Shown: in pieces, positions 1 through 7,907 of the stretch
How the letters are laid out: every line of letters begins with the position of its first letter
How positions within the stretch are numbered: position 1 is the stretch's first letter
Source: Oscillospiraceae bacterium
GTDB lineage: Bacteria; Bacillota; Clostridia; Oscillospirales; Oscillospiraceae
Direction: 5' to 3'
Assembly (NCBI GenBank): GCA_017461445.1
Contig: JAFTXW010000010.1
Location: 1 to 50,062 of the forward strand
Length of the DNA: 50,062 nucleotides
Notes under the pieces: model-generated
Database searches by the model: none
What the model saw: the letters and a program-made list of their open reading frames with translations, nothing else
What the model was told of the DNA's origin: nothing
Made by a program: the position numbers and the translations under genes

Positions 1-192
1 GCCAAAACGCTTGTTGAAGCGATCAACACGTCCACCGGTGTCAACCAGCTTCTGCTTGCCGGTATAGAAAGGGTGGCACTTGGAGCAGATCTCAACACGA
101 ATGTCCTTCTTGGTAGAACCGGTAGTAAAGACATTGCCGCAGGCACAGCGGATAGTGGTCTGTTCGTACTTGGGATGGATACCTTCCTTCAT
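1..192 (-). CDS. rpmE: 50S ribosomal protein L31 (3' end cut by window edge)
   Basis: The 64 visible residues begin [19 protein letters not shown] and match bacterial L31 throughout, including the [15 protein letters not shown] block and the [11 protein letters not shown] end. L31 is a small protein of the large ribosomal subunit. Cys16, Cys18, Cys36 and Cys39 make this the zinc-binding type. The family is about 66-70 residues long, so only a few residues and the stop lie outside the window. The ATG follows a GAGGTG ribosome binding site at normal distance. The gene is transcribed alone from a promoter at 259-287. Confidence 0.97.
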   Translation of the reverse strand, partial: MKEGIHPKYEQTTIRCACGNVFTTGSTKKDIRVEICSKCHPFYTGKQKLVDTGGRVDRFNKRFG

Positions 193-251
193 TTCGTTCA
201 CCTCTTTCTTATCATGTAAAGGGCATAGTAGCCCATAGCAATCTTCAATCG
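193..251 (-). ncRNA. rpmE 5' leader with small hairpin, possible L31 autoregulatory leader
   Basis: Between the rpmE promoter and start codon lie about 60 transcribed bases. They include a short hairpin, GGGC-6 nt-GCCC, at 221-234. Ribosomal protein L31 mRNAs in several phyla carry structured leaders thought to bind the protein. That this is one is an inference from position; I cannot match it to a covariance model. Confidence 0.3.
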
Positions 252-258
252 CCCGGAT

Positions 259-287
259 ATCATAACACAACCGGAGCAAGAATGCAA
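259..287 (-). promoter_or_regulatory. Promoter of rpmE
   Basis: Read on the minus strand, TTGCAT, a 17-bp spacer and TATGAT form a good housekeeping promoter about 60 bases upstream of the rpmE start codon. Confidence 0.7.
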
Positions 288-316
288 GTGTTTTTTTCAG
301 AATTTTTCAATTTTCC

Positions 317-1540
317 TCAGAAAGCCCAGTTACCGCTGCGGAAAATGGGCACCACCTTGCCGTCGGCGCAGTGGGCGTCGATGTTCATGGTGTCACAGCC
401 GATCATAAAATCCTCGTGGATCATGGAATCGTTGATGCCCAGGTCACGGCACTCCTCCAGGGTCTTGTTGTGGTGATCCCGGATGGTGTCGGCAAACCCC
501 ATACCCATCGCCAGGTGGCAGGCGGCGTTCTCATCAAAGAGCGTATTGTAGAACAGCAGGCCGCTTTCGCAGATGGGGCTCTTCTGGGGCACCAGGGCGC
601 ACTCACCCAGATAGGCCGCACCCTCGTCCATGCTCAGCATGGTTGCCAGCAGCTCCGCGCCCTTTTCCGCACCGGATTCCACAGCCTTGCCGCCCTCGAA
701 ACGGATGAAGAAATTTTCGATCAGCTGGCCCTGATAGCTCAGGGGCTTGGTGGAATAGACGATACCCTCGGCCTTACCCTTCATGGGAGAGATGAAGCAT
801 TCCTCGGTGGGGATGTTGGGGTTGAAGAAGATGCCCTGCTTGGATACCTCTCCACCGCCGCAGAAAATGGCTTCGGGGATCATGCCTACAGTCAGGTTGG
901 TGCCGTTGTCAGCGGTGTAGTGCAGGCTTTCGATGCCCAGGCTGTTCAGGTAATCACAGCGGGCCTTCAGATCGGCGTTGTGCTCCTCCCAGGCCTTCAC
1001 AGGGTCCTCGTTCACCCGGGAAGCGTCCAGAATGGCCTCCCACAGCTTCTCAATTGCCTTGCCCTTGGGCAGGCCGGGGAACACCTTCTTGGCCCAGGCC
1101 GCGCCGGGAACGGCGGCGATGCACCACTGCTGTTTACCCTCCCGCTCGTCGGCATAGGGCTTCAGAATGGGGTAGCTCAGCTGGCGGGCCTTTGCCATCT
1201 TGTCCATGTTCATACCCTTCAGGCCGTCGGGATCCTCGCTGGTCAGGTACAAGGTGCAGGGCAGCACATCGCAGTAATGCTGCTGTCTAGCCTTCTCCCA
1301 CTCCTTCACCTCGCCCAGGGTCTTAACGGACTGGTAACGGGCATGGATCTTGCTCAGAGGCTGGTAGCTCCACTGGACGATGACCTCCTTGGCCTTGGCC
1401 CTGTAGGCCTCCTCCACCACCAGCTTCACAAATTCCGGCTGATCCAGGTCAGCGCGGATCAGAACCTCCTGTCCCTTCTGGACATTCATGCCGCAGCGGA
1501 CGATCAGCTTTGCGTATTCTCTTAAAACAGATTTTTTCAT
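317..1540 (-). CDS. M29 family aminopeptidase (AmpS/aminopeptidase T type)
   Basis: This 407-residue protein is a cytosolic metallo-aminopeptidase that removes N-terminal residues from peptides. Family-typical blocks are visible: an N-terminal LREYAKLIVRCGMNVQKGQEVLI segment, LGECALVP, the LFDENAACHLAMGMGF stretch, and NDSMIHEDFMIG near the C-terminus. These supply the Glu, His and Asp ligands of the double metal site. The length matches the family (about 410) and there is no signal peptide. An AAAGGAGAAG ribosome binding site precedes the ATG. It is divergent from the homocysteine methyltransferase gene and lies upstream of rpmE, which has its own promoter. With pepT and the M28 peptidase it makes three peptidases in this window. 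Confidence 0.93.
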   Translation of the reverse strand: MKKSVLREYAKLIVRCGMNVQKGQEVLIRADLDQPEFVKLVVEEAYRAKAKEVIVQWSYQPLSKIHARYQSVKTLGEVKEWEKARQQHYCDVLPCTLYLTSEDPDGLKGMNMDKMAKARQLSYPILKPYADEREGKQQWCIAAVPGAAWAKKVFPGLPKGKAIEKLWEAILDASRVNEDPVKAWEEHNADLKARCDYLNSLGIESLHYTADNGTNLTVGMIPEAIFCGGGEVSKQGIFFNPNIPTEECFISPMKGKAEGIVYSTKPLSYQGQLIENFFIRFEGGKAVESGAEKGAELLATMLSMDEGAAYLGECALVPQKSPICESGLLFYNTLFDENAACHLAMGMGFADTIRDHHNKTLEECRDLGINDSMIHEDFMIGCDTMNIDAHCADGKVVPIFRSGNWAF

Positions 1541-1607
1541 GGTTTCTTCTCCTTTTCTGTTGCACTTCGCTTATGGTATCAGATTTTACCCAAAAGGTCA
1601 ATGATTC

Positions 1608-1636
1608 TTGCATTCATTTCAAAAATGGTTTATAAT
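1608..1636 (+). promoter_or_regulatory. Promoter of the homocysteine methyltransferase/biotin ligase pair
   Basis: TTGCAT, a 17-bp spacer and a perfect TATAAT lie 30 bases upstream of the ATG at 1667. Confidence 0.75.
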
Positions 1637-1666
1637 TGGGAAAACGTATCAAAGGAGGTAACCCTC

Positions 1667-2533
1667 ATGCTGACCAAAGAACAATTTCTCGAAAAGATCG
1701 CCTCCGGCATCCGTATTCTGGACGGTGCCACCGGCTCTAACCTGCGCAATGCCGGAATGCCCAAGGGCTGCTGCGCGGAAGCCTGGATCCTGGAAAACCC
1801 CAAACCGCTGGTAACGCTCCAACGGGCCTACGCGGAAGCCGGCTCCCAGATCATCTACGCCCCCACCTTCCAGGCCCAGCCCATCGCCCTGAAAGCTGTA
1901 GGGCTGGAAGCAAAAACCGAGGAGATCAACGCCCGGCTGGTAGCACTTTCCCGCTCCGCCGCCCCCGGCTGCATCATTGCGGGTGACATTACCACCCTCG
2001 CCACCTTCTGCGACAGCTGGGACGCGGGCTCCTTTGACCTGCTGGTAGAAAACTACCGCCGCCAGATCCGGGGCCTGATGGACGGCGGTGCGGACATTCT
2101 GGTGGGCGAAACGCTGCTGTACCAGCAGGAGGCGGAGGCCATTCTCACCGCCGCCGAGCTGGAAGGCGCGGGAGCCGCCATGTATTCCTTCACCATGCAG
2201 CCCGACGGCGCGCTGCTGTCCGGCGCGGACGCGGGACTGGTATTGCAGGAGCTGGAGCAGGCAGGAGCCGCCGCAGTTGGCTTCAACTGTGTAGCCGCGG
2301 ACATGATGACACCTTATCTCGTCACCAAGCTGCGCCGTTATGTAAAGGGCCCCCTGATCTGCAAGCCCAACGCTGGCATCCCCACCATCAACGCCGCAGG
2401 CATCGCCGAATATTCCCAGACCCCAGCAGAATTCGCCGAAATTATGAAACAGTGCGTACAAAATGGCGCAACGCTCCTGGGCGGCTGCTGCGGCACTGCG
2501 CCGGAATATATCGCTGCTGTAAATGCAGAATGA
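1667..2533 (+). CDS. Homocysteine S-methyltransferase family protein
   Basis: The 288-residue product corresponds to the zinc-dependent homocysteine-binding barrel of methionine synthases and MmuM. It would transfer a methyl group to homocysteine to form methionine. Visible signatures are ILDGATGSNL at the N-terminus, GFNC in the middle and GGCCGT at the C-terminus; these three Cys bind the catalytic zinc. There are no folate or cobalamin domains, so the donor is either S-methylmethionine/SAM or a separate corrinoid protein; the sequence cannot decide. I chose the ATG at 1667 because a strong AAAGGAGGT (1651-1659) sits just before it; an upstream in-frame ATG at 1601 lies within the promoter. 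It overlaps the following biotin ligase gene by 11 bases. Confidence 0.9.
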   Translation: MLTKEQFLEKIASGIRILDGATGSNLRNAGMPKGCCAEAWILENPKPLVTLQRAYAEAGSQIIYAPTFQAQPIALKAVGLEAKTEEINARLVALSRSAAPGCIIAGDITTLATFCDSWDAGSFDLLVENYRRQIRGLMDGGADILVGETLLYQQEAEAILTAAELEGAGAAMYSFTMQPDGALLSGADAGLVLQELEQAGAAAVGFNCVAADMMTPYLVTKLRRYVKGPLICKPNAGIPTINAAGIAEYSQTPAEFAEIMKQCVQNGATLLGGCCGTAPEYIAAVNAE

Positions 2534-3338
2534 CTTTGTTATGAAAAATGAGATTCTCTCACAATTATCACAGGAATATCCCTGGGCAGACAGGTTCCAC
2601 TACTTCCCCACCATCGGTTCTACCAACGATGTCCTGAAAACTCTTGCAAAGCAGGGCGCACCCCATGGGACGGTGATCGCCGCGGGACATCAGACCAACG
2701 GACACGGGCGGTTGGGCCGCTCCTTCCAGTCTCCCCAAGGACTTGGCATCTATTTAAGCATCCTCCTTCGCCCGGGCTGCACCCCCATGGAGCTGATGCA
2801 CCTGACCTGCGTCGCCGCGGTAGCCATGTGTGACGCCGTAGAAGCTGCCACAGGCTTCCGCCCGGGCATCAAATGGACCAACGACCTGGTACACGAAAAG
2901 CGAAAGCTGGGCGGCATCCTGACAGAGCTGGGCCTCACCCCCAAGGGCACCGTGGACTATGCCATCATCGGCATCGGCATCAACTGCCGCCAATGCCGTG
3001 AGGATTTCGCCCCGGAGCTGCGGGACATGGCGGCTTCTCTCTCCATGGTCACAGGCTCCCCCGTCTCCCCCGCCCGAATGGCCGCCGCCATGATGGAAGC
3101 CCTGGGCCGAATGGACGCCGGACTTCTGACGGAAAAAGAAGCCATCCTCCGCCGCTACCGAACAGACTGCATCACCATTGGGCAGGACATTTCCCTGGTG
3201 CGCGGGGATGAAATACGCTACGGCCACGCGGTGGATGTTGACGAAAACGGCGCACTGGTGGTGCGGTTCCCGGATGGGTCTGTGGAAGCGGTAAACTCCG
3301 GCGAAGTCAGCGTCCGGGGAATGTACGGATACGCGTGA
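2523..3338 (+). CDS. birA: Biotin-[acetyl-CoA-carboxylase] ligase, class I
   Basis: This protein of up to 271 residues attaches biotin, via biotinyl-AMP, to a lysine of carboxylase carrier domains. The catalytic core shows STND, the biotinyl-AMP loop GHGRLGR (usually GRGRxGR), KWTND and GIGIN, followed by a small C-terminal domain ending near VNSGEVSV. The N-terminal helix-turn-helix of the bifunctional BirA repressor is missing, so this is a monofunctional enzyme without DNA binding. The ATG at 2523 overlaps the preceding stop; an alternative ATG at 2541 lies just past it, and neither has a strong ribosome binding site, which suggests translational coupling. The His in the GHGRLGR loop is unusual but conservative. 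Confidence 0.93.
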   Translation: MQNDFVMKNEILSQLSQEYPWADRFHYFPTIGSTNDVLKTLAKQGAPHGTVIAAGHQTNGHGRLGRSFQSPQGLGIYLSILLRPGCTPMELMHLTCVAAVAMCDAVEAATGFRPGIKWTNDLVHEKRKLGGILTELGLTPKGTVDYAIIGIGINCRQCREDFAPELRDMAASLSMVTGSPVSPARMAAAMMEALGRMDAGLLTEKEAILRRYRTDCITIGQDISLVRGDEIRYGHAVDVDENGALVVRFPDGSVEAVNSGEVSVRGMYGYA

Positions 3339-3368
3339 TGGATTTTTCAAGTATTTCAAAAAAGTTTA

Positions 3369-3397
3369 TTGCTTTTTTCCCAATCATTGGTTATACT
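3369..3397 (+). promoter_or_regulatory. Promoter of the small acidic-tail protein gene
   Basis: TTGCTT, a 17-bp spacer and TATACT end 36 bases upstream of the ATG at 3434. Confidence 0.65.
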
Positions 3398-3433
3398 TAG
3401 ATATAGGAAAAATAAAAACCCGGAGGTCATTTT

Positions 3434-3739
3434 ATGAAAGTTTTTGCCAACATCGTGAAGCTGCTGACCGCTCTGGCCGCTGTCGCCGGTGCTGTCTACG
3501 TCATCGCCACCTATGGTGAGCAGATCGTCGCCTGGGCCAAGAAGATTCTGGCATCCCTGCCCTGCCCCAACTGCGAGGAAGCAGAGCCCGTGGCAGAAGA
3601 AGCTCCCGTCGAGGAAGCCGCTGTGGAAGAGACTGTCGCCGAGGAAGCTCCTGTAGAGGAAGTTCCCGCCGAGGAAGTGGCCGAAGTGGTGGTCGAGGAG
3701 ACCGAGCCCGTCGCTGAAGAGGCCGATTTCGCCGAATAA
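3434..3739 (+). CDS. Small membrane-anchored protein with CPNC motif and acidic repeat tail
   Basis: I do not recognise a named family for this 101-residue protein. Residues 5-26 form a hydrophobic helix (ALAAVAGAVYVIATYG), followed by an amphipathic stretch and a CPNC motif at 44-47. The remaining half is a low-complexity run of AEE/VEE units rich in Glu, Val, Pro and Ala (residues 48-101). It has a strong GGAGG ribosome binding site, its own promoter and a perfect terminator, so it is a real monocistronic gene. The layout suggests a membrane-anchored protein with a long charged tail; function is unknown. Confidence 0.8.
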   Translation: MKVFANIVKLLTALAAVAGAVYVIATYGEQIVAWAKKILASLPCPNCEEAEPVAEEAPVEEAAVEETVAEEAPVEEVPAEEVAEVVVEETEPVAEEADFAE

Positions 3740-3754
3740 TCGCAACATACAAGG

Positions 3755-3786
3755 AAAACCGGAAGACTTGTGTCTTCCGGTTTTTT
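3755..3786 (+). terminator. Rho-independent terminator after the acidic-tail gene
   Basis: CCGGAAGAC, a 4-nt loop, GTCTTCCGG and six T residues. The A run on the left arm could also let it act on the minus strand, downstream of pepT. Confidence 0.9.
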
Positions 3787-3787
3787 C

Positions 3788-3846
3788 ATACAAAGTGCAA
3801 AATGCAGAAACCATAATTCTGCACTCTGCATTCCTCATTCTGCATT
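3788..3846. repeat. Degenerate palindromic repeat at the 3' end of pepT
   Basis: On the minus strand this is a run of heptamer-like units (AATGCAG, AATGAGG, AATGCAG, AGTGCAG) followed by a partly complementary arm (TTCTGCATTTTGCACT). It can fold into an imperfect hairpin. The stop codon and last residues of pepT lie inside its first unit. Its design matches the repeats at 9049-9115, 9751-9855 and 15303-15403. Confidence 0.6.
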
Positions 3847-5043
3847 TCTCAAAATCTCCACCAGCATCTTCACGCACTTCTCCATATCCTCTACGGGGAT
3901 GAACTCGAAGCGGCCGTGGTAGTTTTCGCCGCCGGTGCAGAGGTTGGGACAGGGCAGACCCTCGTAGCTGAGCCGCGCACCGTCGGTGCCGCCCCGGATG
4001 GGAACCTCCACCGGGTTCATGCCCACGGCGGCCATGGCCTTCTTGGCCCGTTCCACCACATACATACAGGGCTCAATGCACTTCTTCATGTTAAAGTAGC
4101 TGTCCCGGAGGGTCAGCACGCAGGTGCCCTCGCCGTACTTTTTGTTGATAAATTCGGCGGCAGCGGTCATAACGGCCTTCTTCTCCCCGAATTTCGTCAT
4201 ATCGTGGTCACGGATGATATAGCGAAGGGTGGACTTTTCCACCTCGCCCTCCATGTCTGTCAGATGGATAAACCCCTCGTAGCCCTCGGTGTATTCGGGC
4301 TTCTGGGCGGCGGGGAGCAGACTCTGGAACTCCATGGCGATATACTGGGAGTTGACCATCTTACCCTTGGCGGAGCCGGGATGGATGTTCAGGCCCTTAA
4401 ATTCCGCCTTTGCCCCGGCAGCGTTGAAGTTCTCGTACTCAATTTCGCCAATGGGGCCGCCGTCGGCGGTGTAGGCGTAGTCCGCGCCAAAGCCCTTCAC
4501 ATCAAAACGGTCAGCACCCCTGCCGATCTCCTCGTCGGGGGTGAAGCCAATTTTCAAGGTGGCGTGCTTGCCGCCGTTCACCAGCAGATACTCGGCAGCA
4601 GCCATGATCTCGGCAACGCCCGCCTTATCGTCCGCACCCAGCAGAGTGGTGCCGTCGGTGACGATCAGGTGCTTGCCGTGATGATTTTTAAGGCTGGGAT
4701 AGTCGGACTCTCTCAGCCAGATATCTTTTTCAGCGTTCAGCAGCACATCGCCGCCGCTGTATTCCACGATCTTCGCCTTGATATCCGCGCCGGAAGCATC
4801 GGGAGAGGTGTCCATGTGGGCGATCAGGCCAATGGTGGGCAGGCTGGGGTCGCCGGGCACGGTGCCGTAAACATAGCCGTTCTCATCCATAAAGGCATCG
4901 GCAATGCCCATCTCCTTCATTTCCTCCACCAACGCCGCACCCAGCAGCTTCTGCTTGGCAGATGAGGGGCAGGTGTCGGAAAATTCGCAGGACTGTGTGT
5001 CAAAGGATACATATTTTAAGAAGCGTTCGGTTACTGATTTCAT
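3835..5043 (-). CDS. pepT: Peptidase T (tripeptide aminopeptidase, M20B)
   Basis: This 402-residue cytosolic zinc enzyme removes the N-terminal residue of tripeptides. The M20 metal site is complete: IGLIAHMDTSPDASG (His and Asp), GADDKAGVAEIM (bridging Asp), TPDEEIGRGADRFD (catalytic and metal Glu), the YTADGGP segment, and the C-terminal RGGTDGARLSYEGLPCPNLCTGGENYHGRFE with the last His. Length equals the family norm. An AAAAGGAG ribosome binding site precedes the ATG, which lies 16 bases after the stop of an unknown membrane protein gene. It is probably the last gene of a GNAT/membrane protein/pepT unit. Its final codons are formed by a palindromic repeat. Confidence 0.96.
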   Translation of the reverse strand: MKSVTERFLKYVSFDTQSCEFSDTCPSSAKQKLLGAALVEEMKEMGIADAFMDENGYVYGTVPGDPSLPTIGLIAHMDTSPDASGADIKAKIVEYSGGDVLLNAEKDIWLRESDYPSLKNHHGKHLIVTDGTTLLGADDKAGVAEIMAAAEYLLVNGGKHATLKIGFTPDEEIGRGADRFDVKGFGADYAYTADGGPIGEIEYENFNAAGAKAEFKGLNIHPGSAKGKMVNSQYIAMEFQSLLPAAQKPEYTEGYEGFIHLTDMEGEVEKSTLRYIIRDHDMTKFGEKKAVMTAAAEFINKKYGEGTCVLTLRDSYFNMKKCIEPCMYVVERAKKAMAAVGMNPVEVPIRGGTDGARLSYEGLPCPNLCTGGENYHGRFEFIPVEDMEKCVKMLVEILRNAE

Positions 5044-5059
5044 GGAAAAAACTCCTTTT

Positions 5060-5983
5060 TTAATTTAGAAAAAAGCGGAATAATAAAAGGCCACCTATAA
5101 GCGACGCTGTATTGGCAGCAGCTGTATACATCAGACACTTCCCGGCAGAAATGTCCTGCATCTTCCAGCGGTAGAACAGGAATTCACCAACATACACCAG
5201 AAGTTCCAGAAGAATTGTGGCATATGTATATTTCCAAAAAACAAAGCGATATAATGCGATATAGGAAATGTGCATTGCGAGCTGCGATATCACATTTGTC
5301 CACTTTATCAGAGTCCTGTACTGTTTATTTATCCTAAAAGCCTTTGCAATCAAACTCTCAAGGAAACAAGTGAGCAGTAACCCTAAGAAGCATAGAACAA
5401 AGTAAAAAATCCAGCCTATACCAGCACTGCCGGTAAACACAACAAACTCGTCAGTTACCGCATCATATAAAAAGGAACCTACTAGATAAGACAAAAATTC
5501 CCGCGGCTCCAGGCTGAGAAGCGGAGATATTTTCAGGATATTCCCCTCTGCGTCCAGCATCGCCAGGCGAATCTCTCCACGCCCAAAAATTTCATCGGCA
5601 TGATCAAAACGTATCGTTTGCGCTTGTTTTCCGGCGGTGTAATCTGTAAAGAAATATACTTCCGATTTGCTGTCAACACGTATTACTGACAGCGCATTCC
5701 TATAATGGAATGTGTAGGAAAGATAGTCTCCCTCACAATAAGTGACGATCTCCGATTCCTCTGAAATCTCCTCCGTCAGACTGCTCGATACCAGTTTTTC
5801 ATACATCGGATCCGATTCAGGCAGGTAGATCAGCAAATCTACATATACCGTTCCTTCCGGCAAATTGGATAACTGGAACTGATACCAAGGAGCCGGTGCC
5901 GGACCGTTTGCGGATACAGGCATCGGAAGCATAAGCAGCAGCAAAATCATCATCAAAACCACTGTCAATCTTCTTATCTTCAT
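5060..5983 (-). CDS. Unknown exported protein with four C-terminal membrane segments
   Basis: I do not recognise this 307-residue protein. It has a signal peptide (residues 1-25, cleavage near VSANG), an extracytoplasmic domain of about 155 residues beginning APAPWYQFQLSNLPEG, and four hydrophobic segments at about 188-211, 227-247, 252-272 and 283-305. A GGAGGGAG ribosome binding site precedes the ATG. It lies 39 bases after the GNAT gene and 16 bases before pepT. Base composition is clearly AT-richer than its neighbours, which may mean a separate origin. A sensor or envelope role is possible but not shown. Confidence 0.8.
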   Translation of the reverse strand: MKIRRLTVVLMMILLLLMLPMPVSANGPAPAPWYQFQLSNLPEGTVYVDLLIYLPESDPMYEKLVSSSLTEEISEESEIVTYCEGDYLSYTFHYRNALSVIRVDSKSEVYFFTDYTAGKQAQTIRFDHADEIFGRGEIRLAMLDAEGNILKISPLLSLEPREFLSYLVGSFLYDAVTDEFVVFTGSAGIGWIFYFVLCFLGLLLTCFLESLIAKAFRINKQYRTLIKWTNVISQLAMHISYIALYRFVFWKYTYATILLELLVYVGEFLFYRWKMQDISAGKCLMYTAAANTASLIGGLLLFRFFLN

Positions 5984-6022
5984 TCGCTCCCTCCTTTGTC
6001 CTGACGTACTGTACTGTTCTTT

Positions 6023-6514
6023 TCACAATTCCAGCACAAACCGGTTTCCCTTTTCTGTCTTTTCACAGGCCCGGAAGCCTGCCTTTTCAAAGCAGTGGCG
6101 GGAGCCCGGATTGTGGTCGTAGATTTCATTGACATAGAGTTTCTCATAGCCCAGCTGCCGTCCCCGTTGGATCAGGGCGGCTACTACCCTGCCGCCGATG
6201 CCCTTTCCCCGGTACTCAGGATCGCCGATGACGATGGGCATATCCTCCCGCCAGAAGGTCACGTCCCCGATGGGCTTCCACGTCCCATTTTCCAGCACCT
6301 GGATAAAGTACAGCTCTCCGTGGTCATGGAGCCAGGAATACATGGCGTTCAGCCGGGTTTCCGTATAGGGCACCCGGTTCCCATCCACCAGCCAGACCGT
6401 GTCCACATCCTGGTACCAGCCCAGGGCGCAGTCTGGGATGCCGTCAAAGGCGCGCAGGCGGAGCGTTTCATCAACCGGAATCAAATTTAGTTGTTCAATG
6501 TTTTTGATCGGCAT
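6023..6514 (-). CDS. GNAT family N-acetyltransferase
   Basis: The 163-residue product is a single GCN5-type acetyltransferase domain. The acetyl-CoA loop is clear in VIGDPEYRGKGIGGRVV (motif A, about residues 95-111), followed by YVNEIYDHNPGSRHCFEKAGF, the usual helix and strand before the C-terminus. Acetyl-CoA would be the donor; the acceptor cannot be told. It starts 17 bases downstream of the ackA terminator and leads an AT-richer membrane protein gene and pepT on the same strand. Confidence 0.85.
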   Translation of the reverse strand: MPIKNIEQLNLIPVDETLRLRAFDGIPDCALGWYQDVDTVWLVDGNRVPYTETRLNAMYSWLHDHGELYFIQVLENGTWKPIGDVTFWREDMPIVIGDPEYRGKGIGGRVVAALIQRGRQLGYEKLYVNEIYDHNPGSRHCFEKAGFRACEKTEKGNRFVLEL

Positions 6515-6530
6515 AACGTTTTCTCCATTA

Positions 6531-6560
6531 GAAAAGAGCCACCGCAGATGCGGCGGCTCT
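6531..6560 (-). terminator. Rho-independent terminator of ackA
   Basis: On the minus strand GAGCCGCCGC, loop ATCT, GCGGTGGCTC and TTTTC form a strong hairpin with T tail 19 bases after the ackA stop. Confidence 0.88.
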
Positions 6561-6578
6561 CAGTGCTTGGAACGGAAA

Positions 6579-7769
6579 TTACTTTGCGGCCTTGACCAGC
6601 TCGGCGGTATCCTGAGCGATCATCAGCTCTTCGTTGGTGGGAACGACCCAAACCTGGACCTTAGAATCCTCGGCGGAGATCTTGTGCTCGCCGCGCTGTG
6701 CGTTCAGCTCGGGATCCAGCTTGACACCCAGGAAGCCCAGGTAATCGCAGATGGCAGCGCGGGTAGCACCGTCATTCTCGCCGACACCGGCGGTGAAGGT
6801 CAGAACGTCGATGCCCTTCAGAGCGGCAGCGTATGCGCCAACATACTTGGCGACCTCGTAAGCGAACTTGTCCAGAGCCAGCTGGCACTCCTCGTTGCCC
6901 TCGGCAGCGCCGTTGCCCAGATCGCGGAAGTCAGAGGAAACATTGCCGGACAGAGCCAGAACGCCGGACTTCTTGTTCAGCATGTTCAGGCACTCGTCTA
7001 CGCTCATGCCGTACTTGTTGCAGATGAACTGCACCACAGCGGCGTCGATATCGCCGGAGCGGGTGCCCATGGGAACACCGGCCAGAGGGGTCAGGCCCAT
7101 GGTGGTATCCTGGCACTTGCCGTTCAGAACAGCGGACATGGAGGAGCCGTTGCCCAGGTGGCAGTTGACCATCTTGAACTCGGTCTTGCCAACCAGCTCA
7201 GCGGTACGCTTGGCAACATACTTGTGGGAGGTGCCGTGGAAGCCGTAGCGGCGGATGGAATCGTTCTTGAAGTACTCAGTGGGGATGGCGTAGCGGTAAG
7301 CCTTGGGGGGCATGGTCATATGGAACGCGGTATCGAAAACGGCGACCTGGGGAGTGGTGGGCATAACAGCCTGGCAGGCGCGGATGCCCATCAGGTTAGC
7401 GGGGTTATGCAGGGGGCCCAGGGGGATGCACTTCTCGATGGCGGCGATGACCTCATCGTCGATGATGCAGGAATCGAAGAACTCCATGCCGCCGTGCAGG
7501 ACGCGGTGACCGACAGCGTCGATCTCGTCGGTGGACTTGATAACACCGTCAACAGCATCCACCAGGATGTCCAGAGTGGCAGCAATGGCCTCGGAGTGGG
7601 TGGGCATAGGGATATCCTTGACGACCTTCTTGCCATTTGCGTTGTGGTTCAGGCGGCCGTCGATGCCGATACGCTCGCACAGGCCCTTAGCGGATACGAC
7701 ACCGGTATCGGGGTCCATCAGCTGGTACTTGAGAGAAGAGGAACCGGCATTGATGATCAGAATGTTCAT
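6579..7769 (-). CDS. ackA: Acetate kinase
   Basis: This 396-residue enzyme interconverts acetyl phosphate + ADP and acetate + ATP, the ATP-yielding step of acetate fermentation. Signature segments are NAGSSSLKYQL at the N-terminus, GHRVLHGG, the FDTAFHMTMPPKAY loop, YGFHGTSHKYV, HLGNGSSMSAV, GTRSGDIDA and TAGVGEN. The length is typical. TAGGAGG precedes the ATG. It is monocistronic with its own promoter (7840-7868) and terminator; phosphotransacetylase is not next to it. It is head-to-head with tmcAL, whose product also uses acetate. Confidence 0.98.
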   Translation of the reverse strand: MNILIINAGSSSLKYQLMDPDTGVVSAKGLCERIGIDGRLNHNANGKKVVKDIPMPTHSEAIAATLDILVDAVDGVIKSTDEIDAVGHRVLHGGMEFFDSCIIDDEVIAAIEKCIPLGPLHNPANLMGIRACQAVMPTTPQVAVFDTAFHMTMPPKAYRYAIPTEYFKNDSIRRYGFHGTSHKYVAKRTAELVGKTEFKMVNCHLGNGSSMSAVLNGKCQDTTMGLTPLAGVPMGTRSGDIDAAVVQFICNKYGMSVDECLNMLNKKSGVLALSGNVSSDFRDLGNGAAEGNEECQLALDKFAYEVAKYVGAYAAALKGIDVLTFTAGVGENDGATRAAICDYLGFLGVKLDPELNAQRGEHKISAEDSKVQVWVVPTNEELMIAQDTAELVKAAK

Positions 7770-7839
7770 TGGAATCTGCCTCCTAAAAATATTGTTTTCT
7801 TTTATGGGACTTTATGATATGATAACCATAGCTACATGT

Positions 7840-7868
7840 ATTATATTTCATTTTTCCCAATTTCTCAA
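7840..7868 (-). promoter_or_regulatory. Promoter of ackA
   Basis: On the minus strand TTGAGA, a 17-bp spacer and TATAAT. It leaves a leader of about 65 bases before ackA. Confidence 0.75.
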
Positions 7869-7907
7869 CCCCCTATTGGAAAAATTTTGTGAAAAGGAGT
7901 GAGAAAT

